28,036 bases of DNA from DASWHX01 sp036397995. Lineage in GTDB: Bacteria; Bacteroidota; Bacteroidia; Cytophagales; Cyclobacteriaceae. The stretch is from assembly GCA_036397995.1 (NCBI GenBank), contig DASWHX010000078.1, forward strand, positions 1 through 28,036, read 5' to 3'. Both the position numbers and the translations under genes were made by a program. The notes beneath the pieces were generated by a model. That model ran no database searches, was not told where the DNA came from, and saw nothing but the letters and a program-made list of their open reading frames with translations. Shown piece after piece: positions 6,205 through 13,242 of this stretch; the first letter of the stretch is position 1; every line of letters starts with the position of its first letter.

Positions 6205-7845
6205 CTAAAATTTGATCAGGTAATCAACCAGGCTTTCCTCTGGTCCCAGGTTCAATTTCTTTTTTAGCCTATGCCTGGCCATTTTAACGCTCTCAGAGGT
6301 AATTCCCATTACAGAGGCTGTCTCTTTAAGGTTGCGATTTAATTTAATGAGTGCGCAGTGCTCCAGTTCTTTAGAAGTAACATCCGGATGTTTTTCTTTA
6401 ATTCGTGAAAAGAAATCCTGATGAACCTTTTCAAAGGATTTCTTAAATTCGTCCCAACCTTTATCTGTAGTGGAATTAGAGTCAATGAGGTTTAATAGTT
6501 TTCTTAGATTGGGGGTTTCCTGTTGATTCTCTTCCACAATTTGATCAACAATTGTCCGGATTTCCTTTAGAAATGTATTTTTTTGAACCGCCTTCATTGA
6601 ATAAACAGTAACTTCACGATTTTTGAATTCCAGTTCATCATTAATCAACTTTTTTCTAAGAGAAAGGTTTTCAACTTCAGCCTCCACCAATTTTTTTTGA
6701 GCGTCAAAGTTTGCCATCTTCTTATGGTGCCTTCCTCTCCAAATTAGAAATCCGGTTATGGAAAAAAGTACTACCAAAAAGAAACCCACTGCTGCAAGGT
6801 TTCTGTAAATTTTAGTAATTAGGTGCTCTTTTCTGGCTACTTCAATTAGCAGTTTTGCTTCTTCAATTTCGAGGGCAGATGCATAATTATCTATAACTCT
6901 TGCCGTTTCTACGTTTCTGATTGAATCCACCAGCTGTGAATGCATTTTTTGGTATTTATATGCTTCCTGGTAATTTCGTGCTTCTTCAAATAATTCCGCT
7001 AAAAGCTGAGTGGATTCTACAAGCGCAGCATCTATTTTCAAATTCAAACTTAATTCATGACTCTTAATTGCAAAGGTCATAGCTGAATCATACTCAGCCA
7101 TGCCAATAAGTGCGCGGGCTGAATTATAATAATTAGCTGTGAGTCTCCTTAAATTATTGGTTCCATAATAAATCGAATAAGATTGCCTGAAATAGTCAAG
7201 CGCTTTGGAATAATTACCCTGTTCAAGGTGATTCACTCCAAGGTTATTAAATATCCCTGCAAGCCGGTTTTGCGAATCATTAACTCCTTCCAGGGAAGAA
7301 AGGGAAAGTAAATAATACTTAGTAGAATTACTATAATCTTTAGCCCAATAATAACCATTGCCCATTTCCAAATAGCAAGAATATATGCCATCGCTGTCGT
7401 TTTGTTGTGAGTAGAGGGCGATAGATTCATTCAGGTTATCCAGCATTTTATCGATCAATCCTTCAGATGCATAAACACTTCCAATTAGCTTATAGGTAAG
7501 GGCCAGGTTGATGGTGTCATTAAGATTTTTGAAAATAGCTAACGCTGAGGAATAGTTGTCGAGCCGTTTGCTTTGAAGTAACTTGAGTTTGTAATAATTG
7601 CCAAGGTTAAGGTGTGCTTCGGCGACACCTGCATCAAAATTTTGTTCTCTTGCGAGGTTCATTGCCATGTTTGCCAACTTGAATGACATTTCAGGAACGG
7701 AATCATAGACCTCCGAGGCCGTTTTGTTAAGTTGATTAATCTGATCGATGAGATTGACTTCTTTTATTTCGAATTCCTGAAGCTGACTCCTGGATATGAA
7801 TGGGATCACAAGCAGCCCCGCGAATACAAGCAGGAAATTATTCAT
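6205..7845 (-). CDS. periplasmic TPR / transmembrane / LuxR-type HTH regulator
   Basis: 546 residues in the Bacteroidota arrangement of a secreted TPR sensor fused to a DNA-binding domain. A signal peptide (1-20) is followed by tetratricopeptide repeats from about 75 to 300 (for example NNLGVNHLEQGNYSKALDYF), a transmembrane helix at about 347-369, a coiled coil at about 380-425 and a C-terminal helix-turn-helix at about 487-535 (LTSKELEHCALIKL-like, then KETASVMGITSESVKMARHRL). The HTH is therefore cytoplasmic and the TPR part periplasmic, so it could carry an envelope signal to transcription. Target genes are unknown. It is followed by the GH3 gene on the same strand after about 100 bp, a possible target or operon partner. 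Confidence 0.85.
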   Translation of the reverse strand: MNNFLLVFAGLLVIPFISRSQLQEFEIKEVNLIDQINQLNKTASEVYDSVPEMSFKLANMAMNLAREQNFDAGVAEAHLNLGNYYKLKLLQSKRLDNYSSALAIFKNLNDTINLALTYKLIGSVYASEGLIDKMLDNLNESIALYSQQNDSDGIYSCYLEMGNGYYWAKDYSNSTKYYLLSLSSLEGVNDSQNRLAGIFNNLGVNHLEQGNYSKALDYFRQSYSIYYGTNNLRRLTANYYNSARALIGMAEYDSAMTFAIKSHELSLNLKIDAALVESTQLLAELFEEARNYQEAYKYQKMHSQLVDSIRNVETARVIDNYASALEIEEAKLLIEVARKEHLITKIYRNLAAVGFFLVVLFSITGFLIWRGRHHKKMANFDAQKKLVEAEVENLSLRKKLINDELEFKNREVTVYSMKAVQKNTFLKEIRTIVDQIVEENQQETPNLRKLLNLIDSNSTTDKGWDEFKKSFEKVHQDFFSRIKEKHPDVTSKELEHCALIKLNRNLKETASVMGITSESVKMARHRLKKKLNLGPEESLVDYLIKF

Positions 7846-7918
7846 AAGTGAACTCAGGCAACATCATGTGCTGCCTTACTAAATATATCAAAATTTGGTG
7901 AGAAGAGGGGTAACTATT

Positions 7919-8650
7919 TCAAATTTTGCGCTTCAGCTCGAAATGTTTGCCGAGGTAAACTTTTCTTACCTGTGGATCGGCGGCAAGCTCTTCAGCGCTT
8001 CCTGCTTTAAGTAATCTCCCTTCGAACATCAGATAGGCACGATCTGTTATGGAAAGAGTTTCGTTAACATTGTGATCAGTTATTAATATGCCGATGTTCT
8101 TTTGCTTTAATTGAGCTACAATCGACTGAATTTCTTCTACTGCAATTGGGTCAACGCCGGCAAAGGGTTCATCCAGCAAAACAAATTTTGGATCCACAGC
8201 TAATGCTCTTGCTATTTCTGTTCTTCGCCTTTCACCACCTGATAACACCATCCCAATATTTTTTCGCACGTGACCAAGGCTGAATTCCTCAATCAGGCTT
8301 TCAACTTTTTCCCTTTGTTCATGCCTGGAAAGTTTACTCATCTCCAAAACTGCCAACAGATTTTCTTCAACGGTTAATTTTCTAAATACTGAAGCCTCCT
8401 GGGCCAGATATCCAATACCCAGTTTGGCTCTCTTGTACATGGGGAGTGAAGTTATATCCTGATCTTCGAGAAAAATCCTGCCGTCATTTGGTTTGATCAG
8501 GCCAACAATCATGTAAAATGAAGTAGTTTTTCCGGCGCCATTAGGGCCAAGCAGCCCAACAATCTCCCCCCTGTTTACTTCCAGGGAAACATTATTCACA
8601 ACGGTTCTTTTCCTGTAAATCTTGTAAAGGTGATCGGCGCGTAATTTCAT
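7919..8650 (-). CDS. lptB: LPS export ABC transporter ATP-binding protein LptB
   Basis: A 243-residue ABC ATPase. Walker A GPNGAGKT (35-42), Q-loop Gln84, signature LSGGE (136-140), Walker B LLDEP (158-162) and the switch His193 are all intact. The GPNGAGKTTSFYMIVGL, LAQEASVFRKLTVEEN and TDHNVNETL segments are characteristic of LptB rather than of other importers or exporters. It powers extraction of lipopolysaccharide from the inner membrane with LptFG. The start ATG overlaps the recJ stop in an ATGA, so translation is probably coupled to recJ. lptFG, lptA and lptC are not in the window, as is usual when lptB stands apart in this phylum. Confidence 0.93.
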   Translation of the reverse strand: MKLRADHLYKIYRKRTVVNNVSLEVNRGEIVGLLGPNGAGKTTSFYMIVGLIKPNDGRIFLEDQDITSLPMYKRAKLGIGYLAQEASVFRKLTVEENLLAVLEMSKLSRHEQREKVESLIEEFSLGHVRKNIGMVLSGGERRRTEIARALAVDPKFVLLDEPFAGVDPIAVEEIQSIVAQLKQKNIGILITDHNVNETLSITDRAYLMFEGRLLKAGSAEELAADPQVRKVYLGKHFELKRKI

Positions 8651-10359
8651 TTCACGGGGCCAAATTTAATGTCTTTGATGGTGACTTGAAGGAAAGTTTG
8701 ACCCATATATTGATTTTCATCCAAAGAATAAGCCATTAAAAAGGGTTGGCCTGAAGAAATTTCGTTAAAATGTTCTGAAAGATTAAAACCGATAGCCTCC
8801 CACTTGCGCTTACCGTTTTGCTGCTTCACAAACATTTTGAGATGTTTATCTTTCAGAATTCTGGGAGTACCGGTACACACCACATCATCACAATAAAAAA
8901 CAGGCAGCATATTTCCGGGTCCGAAAGGCCCAATTTGACGAAGAATTTTGTAAAGATTTGAATTCAATTCATCAAGGGGTAAATAGTGATCGATGATGAT
9001 TTTTTGAGTGAGTTGTTCTATAGTGATGGTACTGCTAACTTCAGATTCAAATCGTTGAACAAAAGATTGCACATTATCCAGGTGCATTGTGAGTCCTGCA
9101 GCATGGGTATGACCACCAAATTTCATAAGCAAGTCAGAGCAATTGTTGATTGCTTCATGAATATCAAAGCCTTCCACAGAACGGGCAGAACCGGTGGCTG
9201 TTCCTTCCGACTGAGTAAGAATAATGGTAGGTCGGTAATATCTTTCTATACATCGGGAAGCTACAATTCCGATTACGCCTTTATGCCAATCAGGCTTAAA
9301 AAGAACAGTCGATTTTGCGTTTAGTAACCGATCACTTTCCTCAATCATCGCCAAAGCTTCTTCAGTTATGCTGGAGTCAAATTCTTTTCTTTTTGAGTTA
9401 TGTGCATTTAGTGTTTCGGCAAGTTTCATGGACGAATCCATGGAGTCACTAATCAGAAGATTTACAGAATCCCTTGCGTGATGAATTCTTCCCGCTGCAT
9501 TTACGCGAGGCCCAATTCCAAAAACCAAATCCATAACCGAAATTTTCCCTGAGATTCCGCTGGCCTTAAGCAGTGCCCGCAAACCGGGTCTTGGTTTTGA
9601 TTCCAGTAATTTTATTCCATGAAAAGTCAAAATACGATTCTCGCCGGTAATCGGAACGATATCCGCCGCGATGGAGATCGCAAGTAAATCGAGATAGGCA
9701 AAAAGCTTCTCGTGATCTATTTTGTTCCTGATGCAAAATCCCTGGAGTAATTTGAATCCAACTCCGCAGCCCGTAAGTTCGTCATAGGGGTAGCCGCAAT
9801 CTTCCCTTTTGGGATCGAGGACAGCAACAGCGGGCGGTAATGTTGAGCCGGGCTTATGATGATCGCACACGATAAAATCGACTCCGTTATTTCTGGCTTT
9901 TTCAATTAATTCCACGGAGCGAATGCCACAGTCGAGACAAATTACCAATTTAATACCACTATCGATTGCGAACTGAATGCCCTGGTCAGATATACCATAC
10001 CCTTCTTTATACCTGTCAGGAATATAGAATTCGATAGCCGAATGGAATTTTCTCAAAAAACTATACACTAATGCAACGGCCGATGTCCCATCAACATCGT
10101 AATCTCCATAAACCAGAATTTTTTGTTTTGATGAAATAGCCATACAAAGCCTCTCAACAGCGACATCCATATCCTTCATCAAGAAAGGGTCAAAGAGGTT
10201 TTCCAGGGAGGGTCTGAAGAAAGCTTTCGCTTTTTCAAAATCATCAATATTCCTCTGAATTAATATGGAGGCTATTGCATGATGAACATTCAGGGTTGCA
10301 GCAAACTCCCTTACTCTTTTTTCGCCGTCATCCGGCAAAAAGATCCATTTCTTATTCAT
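8647..10359 (-). CDS. recJ: single-stranded-DNA-specific exonuclease RecJ
   Basis: 570 residues, the usual RecJ length. It is a 5'-3' single-strand exonuclease of recombination and mismatch/base-excision repair. The DHH phosphoesterase motifs are complete: DYDVDG (86-91), LDCG with Asp143, DHH (166-168) and the region around GCGVGFKL. The DHHA1 domain carries GGHTHAAG (415-422), and a C-terminal OB-like domain follows. It is the first gene of a recJ-lptB pair joined by a 4-bp overlap. A TATTTTTG at 10387-10380 (minus strand), 20 bases before the start, fits the -7 consensus TAnnTTTG, but I find no -33 TTG at the right spacing. A terminator upstream separates it from the SPOR-like gene. Confidence 0.95.
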   Translation of the reverse strand: MNKKWIFLPDDGEKRVREFAATLNVHHAIASILIQRNIDDFEKAKAFFRPSLENLFDPFLMKDMDVAVERLCMAISSKQKILVYGDYDVDGTSAVALVYSFLRKFHSAIEFYIPDRYKEGYGISDQGIQFAIDSGIKLVICLDCGIRSVELIEKARNNGVDFIVCDHHKPGSTLPPAVAVLDPKREDCGYPYDELTGCGVGFKLLQGFCIRNKIDHEKLFAYLDLLAISIAADIVPITGENRILTFHGIKLLESKPRPGLRALLKASGISGKISVMDLVFGIGPRVNAAGRIHHARDSVNLLISDSMDSSMKLAETLNAHNSKRKEFDSSITEEALAMIEESDRLLNAKSTVLFKPDWHKGVIGIVASRCIERYYRPTIILTQSEGTATGSARSVEGFDIHEAINNCSDLLMKFGGHTHAAGLTMHLDNVQSFVQRFESEVSSTITIEQLTQKIIIDHYLPLDELNSNLYKILRQIGPFGPGNMLPVFYCDDVVCTGTPRILKDKHLKMFVKQQNGKRKWEAIGFNLSEHFNEISSGQPFLMAYSLDENQYMGQTFLQVTIKDIKFGPVK

Positions 10360-10398
10360 ACTAATTAAGGAAGCTTTTTCAAAAATAGGGTTACAAAG

Positions 10399-10426
10399 AA
10401 AAAGCCCCGCTACAACGAGGCTTTTT
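10399..10426. terminator. bidirectional rho-independent terminator after the SPOR-like gene
   Basis: AAAAAGCC (10399-10406) and GGCTTTTT (10419-10426) form an 8-bp stem. One C/A mismatch and two more GC pairs close a 6-base loop. A-tracts and T-tracts flank both sides, so it can act on both strands. It lies directly after the minus-strand gene ending at 10446 and before recJ. Confidence 0.85.
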
Positions 10427-10445
10427 TATTTTTTTCGGATGAATT

Positions 10446-11081
10446 TTATTCTGACTTTTTCTCTGGCTGAATTCCTTCCAGTACTTTTTTCAGATCAACG
10501 CGCTGACCATCCTCGAAGGGAACTACCCATGCGTCTTTAATACCCATTTCCCGCAAATGTTTTTTCAAAGTATCTGCAGTCCAATAGTCGCGGAAGTTGC
10601 CAAAATTAATTCTTTGAGAACCATCCTCGGCGGTAAATCCGGTTATATTCGGATTACCTTCAAAGAAAGCAGACAGATCTTTGTTTTTGAAAGCTCCTAT
10701 TTGAACCTTGAATACGAGGCCTTGATCCCAATTGCCTGCGGGTGGTTTAGCCTCCATCTCGGCGCGCATTTTTCTCACTGATTCTTGTGCCGAAGCTAAA
10801 TCAGCACGGGACCTATTAAGTTGATCCTGAAGCTCACTGATTTTTGCGTCTTTATCAGCGGTCTGGGAGTTTAAATTATTCAACTGGGTGTTCAAACTAC
10901 TCACCTGTGATTTCAGGCTTTGATTTTCCTCTTCAATATTTTTCAGGCTTTCCGGATTTTTTTTGTATTCCTTTGCCTTTTTTGCCCATGCCTTTTTCTC
11001 CTGTTTGGATAATTGAGCATGTGTGGCGTTAAAAGAAAAAATCAACGCCAGACATAATACCAATGCTGAAATAGTTCTCAT
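10446..11081 (-). CDS. secreted coiled-coil protein with SPOR-like C-terminal domain
   Basis: 211 residues with a signal peptide (1-22, ending THA before Gln23). A Lys-rich amphipathic start is followed by a long heptad-type coiled coil at about 46-112 (EENQSLKSQVSSLNTQLNNL) and a C-terminal globular domain at about 121-200. The latter contains VFKVQIGAF, the first strand of SPOR folds, and FGNFRDYWTADTLKKHLREMG. SPOR domains bind denuded glycan strands of peptidoglycan, so an envelope or cell-division role is likely but not shown. The gene is monocistronic: a strong terminator follows it and a promoter-like sequence (TTG-N20-TACTTTTA) lies upstream. SPOR assignment rests on the QIGAF strand and length and is somewhat uncertain. 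Confidence 0.75.
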   Translation of the reverse strand: MRTISALVLCLALIFSFNATHAQLSKQEKKAWAKKAKEYKKNPESLKNIEEENQSLKSQVSSLNTQLNNLNSQTADKDAKISELQDQLNRSRADLASAQESVRKMRAEMEAKPPAGNWDQGLVFKVQIGAFKNKDLSAFFEGNPNITGFTAEDGSQRINFGNFRDYWTADTLKKHLREMGIKDAWVVPFEDGQRVDLKKVLEGIQPEKKSE

Positions 11082-11109
11082 TTCTGTATTTTTTTAATAT
11101 TATTCTTGA

Positions 11110-11140
11110 TAAAAGTAGGAAAAAGGACAATTAAACACAA
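11110..11140 (-). promoter_or_regulatory. candidate promoter of the SPOR-like gene
   Basis: On the minus strand, TTG (11140-11138) and TACTTTTA (11117-11110) are separated by 20 bases. The latter is one base off the -7 consensus TAnnTTTG. It ends 28 bases before the start codon. Confidence 0.35.
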
Positions 11141-11146
11141 AAAAAA

Positions 11147-12550
11147 CTAGTTTTTCAGACTGCCAATCATGTCTTTGGGAACCACCCATTTGTCAAACTC
11201 TTCCGCGGTTAGATAACCCAGGTTCAGAGCCTCCTCCTTGAGCGTTGTTCCATTTTCATACGCCGTTTTGGCAATCTTTGCGGCTTTCTCATAACCGATA
11301 TGCGTATTCAGAGCCGTAACGAGCATAAGCGAATTGTCCAGGTTTTTCTTCAAATTAGCTTGGTTGGGCTCTATTCCCACGGCAAGATGGTCATTAAATG
11401 AGACACATGCATCACCCAAAATCCTGGCGGAAGTCAGAAAATTGTGAATCATTACGGGTTTGAAAACATTCAATTCAAAATGGCCGTTCATGCCGCCGGT
11501 TGTTACAGCTACATCATTACCAACAACCTGGGCACAAACCATGGTCAATGATTCGGCTTGTGTAGGATTCACCTTGCCAGGCATTATGCTAGACCCTGGT
11601 TCATTAGCTGGAATAATGATTTCACCTATGCCGCTTCTTGGCCCCGAAGCTAACATGCGGATATCGTGCGCAATTTTCATCAGACTAACGGCCACCTGTT
11701 TCAGGGCTCCATGACTTTCTACAATTGCATCATGACTGGCCAGGGCTTCAAATTTATTTGGGGCCGTTATAAACGGAAGACCTGTGAGATTTGCAATTTT
11801 CTCTGCTACTTTTTCTGAATAACCCTGGGGCGTATTAATACCAGTTCCTACCGCGGTACCGCCAAGGGCAAGTTCAGACAGGTGTTCCAGTGTATTTTCT
11901 AGCGCTCTGATTCCGTGATCAAGCTGGGAAACATATCCGCTGAATTCCTGACCCAATGTCAGGGGAGTGGCATCCATCAGGTGAGTTCGACCAATCTTCA
12001 CATCATTCATAAATTTCTTTGACTTGGCATAAAGTGTGTCCCGGAGTTTTTTTATTCCGGGGATAGTAGTTTCCACCACCATTTTGTACGCCGCAATGTG
12101 CATGGCGGTCGGGAAAGTGTCATTCGAGGATTGAGATTTGTTCACATCATCATTAGGATGGACAGCCGGGTTTCCATCACCTAGTTTGTTACCAGACAAA
12201 ACATGCGAACGGTTTGAGATCACTTCATTCACATTCATGTTACTTTGAGTGCCCGAACCGGTTTGCCAAACAACTAATGGAAACTGATCATCCAGACTGC
12301 AGGATAATATTTCGTCACAGACTCTCCCGATTAATTCATTTTTTTCCCTAGGTAAAACACCAAGTTCAAAGTTTGTGATTGCAGCGGCCTTTTTCAAATA
12401 TGCAAAAGCATAAATTATTTCGATGGGCATTTTCTCTTTTTCAGAACCGATTTTAAAATTGTTTCTGGATCGTTCAGTTTGCGCCCCCCAGTATTTATCT
12501 GCGGGGACTTTTACTTCACCCATAGTATCCTTTTCAATACGGTATTCCAT
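11147..12550 (-). CDS. fumC: class II fumarate hydratase
   Basis: 467 residues, the standard length of class II fumarases, which interconvert fumarate and malate in the TCA cycle and need no iron-sulfur cluster. The SGTQSNMNVNEVISNR active-site segment and the GSSIMPGKVNPTQ signature loop near residue 320, with the catalytic serine, are intact. The HPNDDVNKSQSSND and GRTHLMDATPLTLGQEFSGY segments distinguish it from aspartase and argininosuccinate lyase. It stands alone between the SPOR-like gene and the RNA methyltransferase gene, with 60-65 bp gaps. No other TCA-cycle gene is nearby. Confidence 0.96.
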   Translation of the reverse strand: MEYRIEKDTMGEVKVPADKYWGAQTERSRNNFKIGSEKEKMPIEIIYAFAYLKKAAAITNFELGVLPREKNELIGRVCDEILSCSLDDQFPLVVWQTGSGTQSNMNVNEVISNRSHVLSGNKLGDGNPAVHPNDDVNKSQSSNDTFPTAMHIAAYKMVVETTIPGIKKLRDTLYAKSKKFMNDVKIGRTHLMDATPLTLGQEFSGYVSQLDHGIRALENTLEHLSELALGGTAVGTGINTPQGYSEKVAEKIANLTGLPFITAPNKFEALASHDAIVESHGALKQVAVSLMKIAHDIRMLASGPRSGIGEIIIPANEPGSSIMPGKVNPTQAESLTMVCAQVVGNDVAVTTGGMNGHFELNVFKPVMIHNFLTSARILGDACVSFNDHLAVGIEPNQANLKKNLDNSLMLVTALNTHIGYEKAAKIAKTAYENGTTLKEEALNLGYLTAEEFDKWVVPKDMIGSLKN

Positions 12551-12613
12551 CTTGTTTTAATTTAAAAGTAAAGTTAGAAATTATTGTTAAATGCCATGTT
12601 CCGGTATATTAAT

Positions 12614-13150
12614 CTATTTAATATATCCACCTTTTAAAGCCATGTCCCAAAGCACAATGCCAATAGACACGGCTACATTGAAGCTATGCTTGGTGCCGAG
12701 CTGTGGTATTTCCACAATTTGATCCGACTCTCTAATGATCTCCAAATCGACACCTTCAACCTCATTGCCAAAAACGGCGGCAATTTTAGAATTGCTTTCA
12801 ATCTCCAGCCGGTGCAAGGGGATACTTTCAGTGGTTTGTTCAACACTAATTATTTTATATCCCTGGTTTTTCAATTTCTTTACAGCTTCAACACCTTCTT
12901 TTTCATAGCTCCATTCCACAGTTTCTGTGGCGCCCAGTGCTGTTTTTTGGATCTCTCTGTGCGGGGGTTTCCCGGTAATGCCGCTAAGAATAACTTTTTC
13001 AATCCGGAAGGCATCAGCGGTACGAAAAGCGGAACCCACGTTGTTCAAACTGCGAATATTATTGAGCACTAAAACAAATGGAACTTTTGGTGCACTTCTG
13101 AATTCTTGCGTTGAGAGTCTTCCCAGTTCATCTAATTTTAATTTTCTCAT
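12614..13150 (-). CDS. TrmH/SpoU-family RNA 2'-O-methyltransferase
   Basis: 178 residues of the SPOUT superfamily with a deep trefoil knot that binds S-adenosylmethionine. The three motifs are NIRSLNNVGSAFRTADAF (31-48, catalytic Arg33), FGNEVEGVD (127-135) and IPQLGTKHSFNVAVSIGIVLW (148-168). It is about the minimal single-domain length, without the substrate-binding N-domain of RlmB, and so is closer to small tRNA/rRNA ribose methylases. The exact target nucleotide cannot be read from sequence. It is divergent from mutS across a 92-bp gap. Confidence 0.88.
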   Translation of the reverse strand: MRKLKLDELGRLSTQEFRSAPKVPFVLVLNNIRSLNNVGSAFRTADAFRIEKVILSGITGKPPHREIQKTALGATETVEWSYEKEGVEAVKKLKNQGYKIISVEQTTESIPLHRLEIESNSKIAAVFGNEVEGVDLEIIRESDQIVEIPQLGTKHSFNVAVSIGIVLWDMALKGGYIK

Positions 13151-13177
13151 ATTTGATTATTCAGAGGCAATATTAAA

Positions 13178-13208
13178 TTGCTTTAACAAATGAAAAAATC
13201 AATCTTTG
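13178..13208 (+). promoter_or_regulatory. candidate mutS promoter
   Basis: TTG at 13178-13180 and AATCTTTG at 13201-13208 are separated by 20 bases. The latter has one mismatch to the Bacteroidota -7 consensus TAnnTTTG. It ends 34 bases before the mutS ATG. Confidence 0.35.
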
Positions 13209-13242
13209 TGGGGATAGGTTACCTGCGAAAGTAAGTCCCATA

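Noticed and set aside
12686..13072. A 128-codon plus-strand frame
   Set aside because: It is the shadow of the RNA methyltransferase gene, whose SPOUT motifs are clear on the minus strand.
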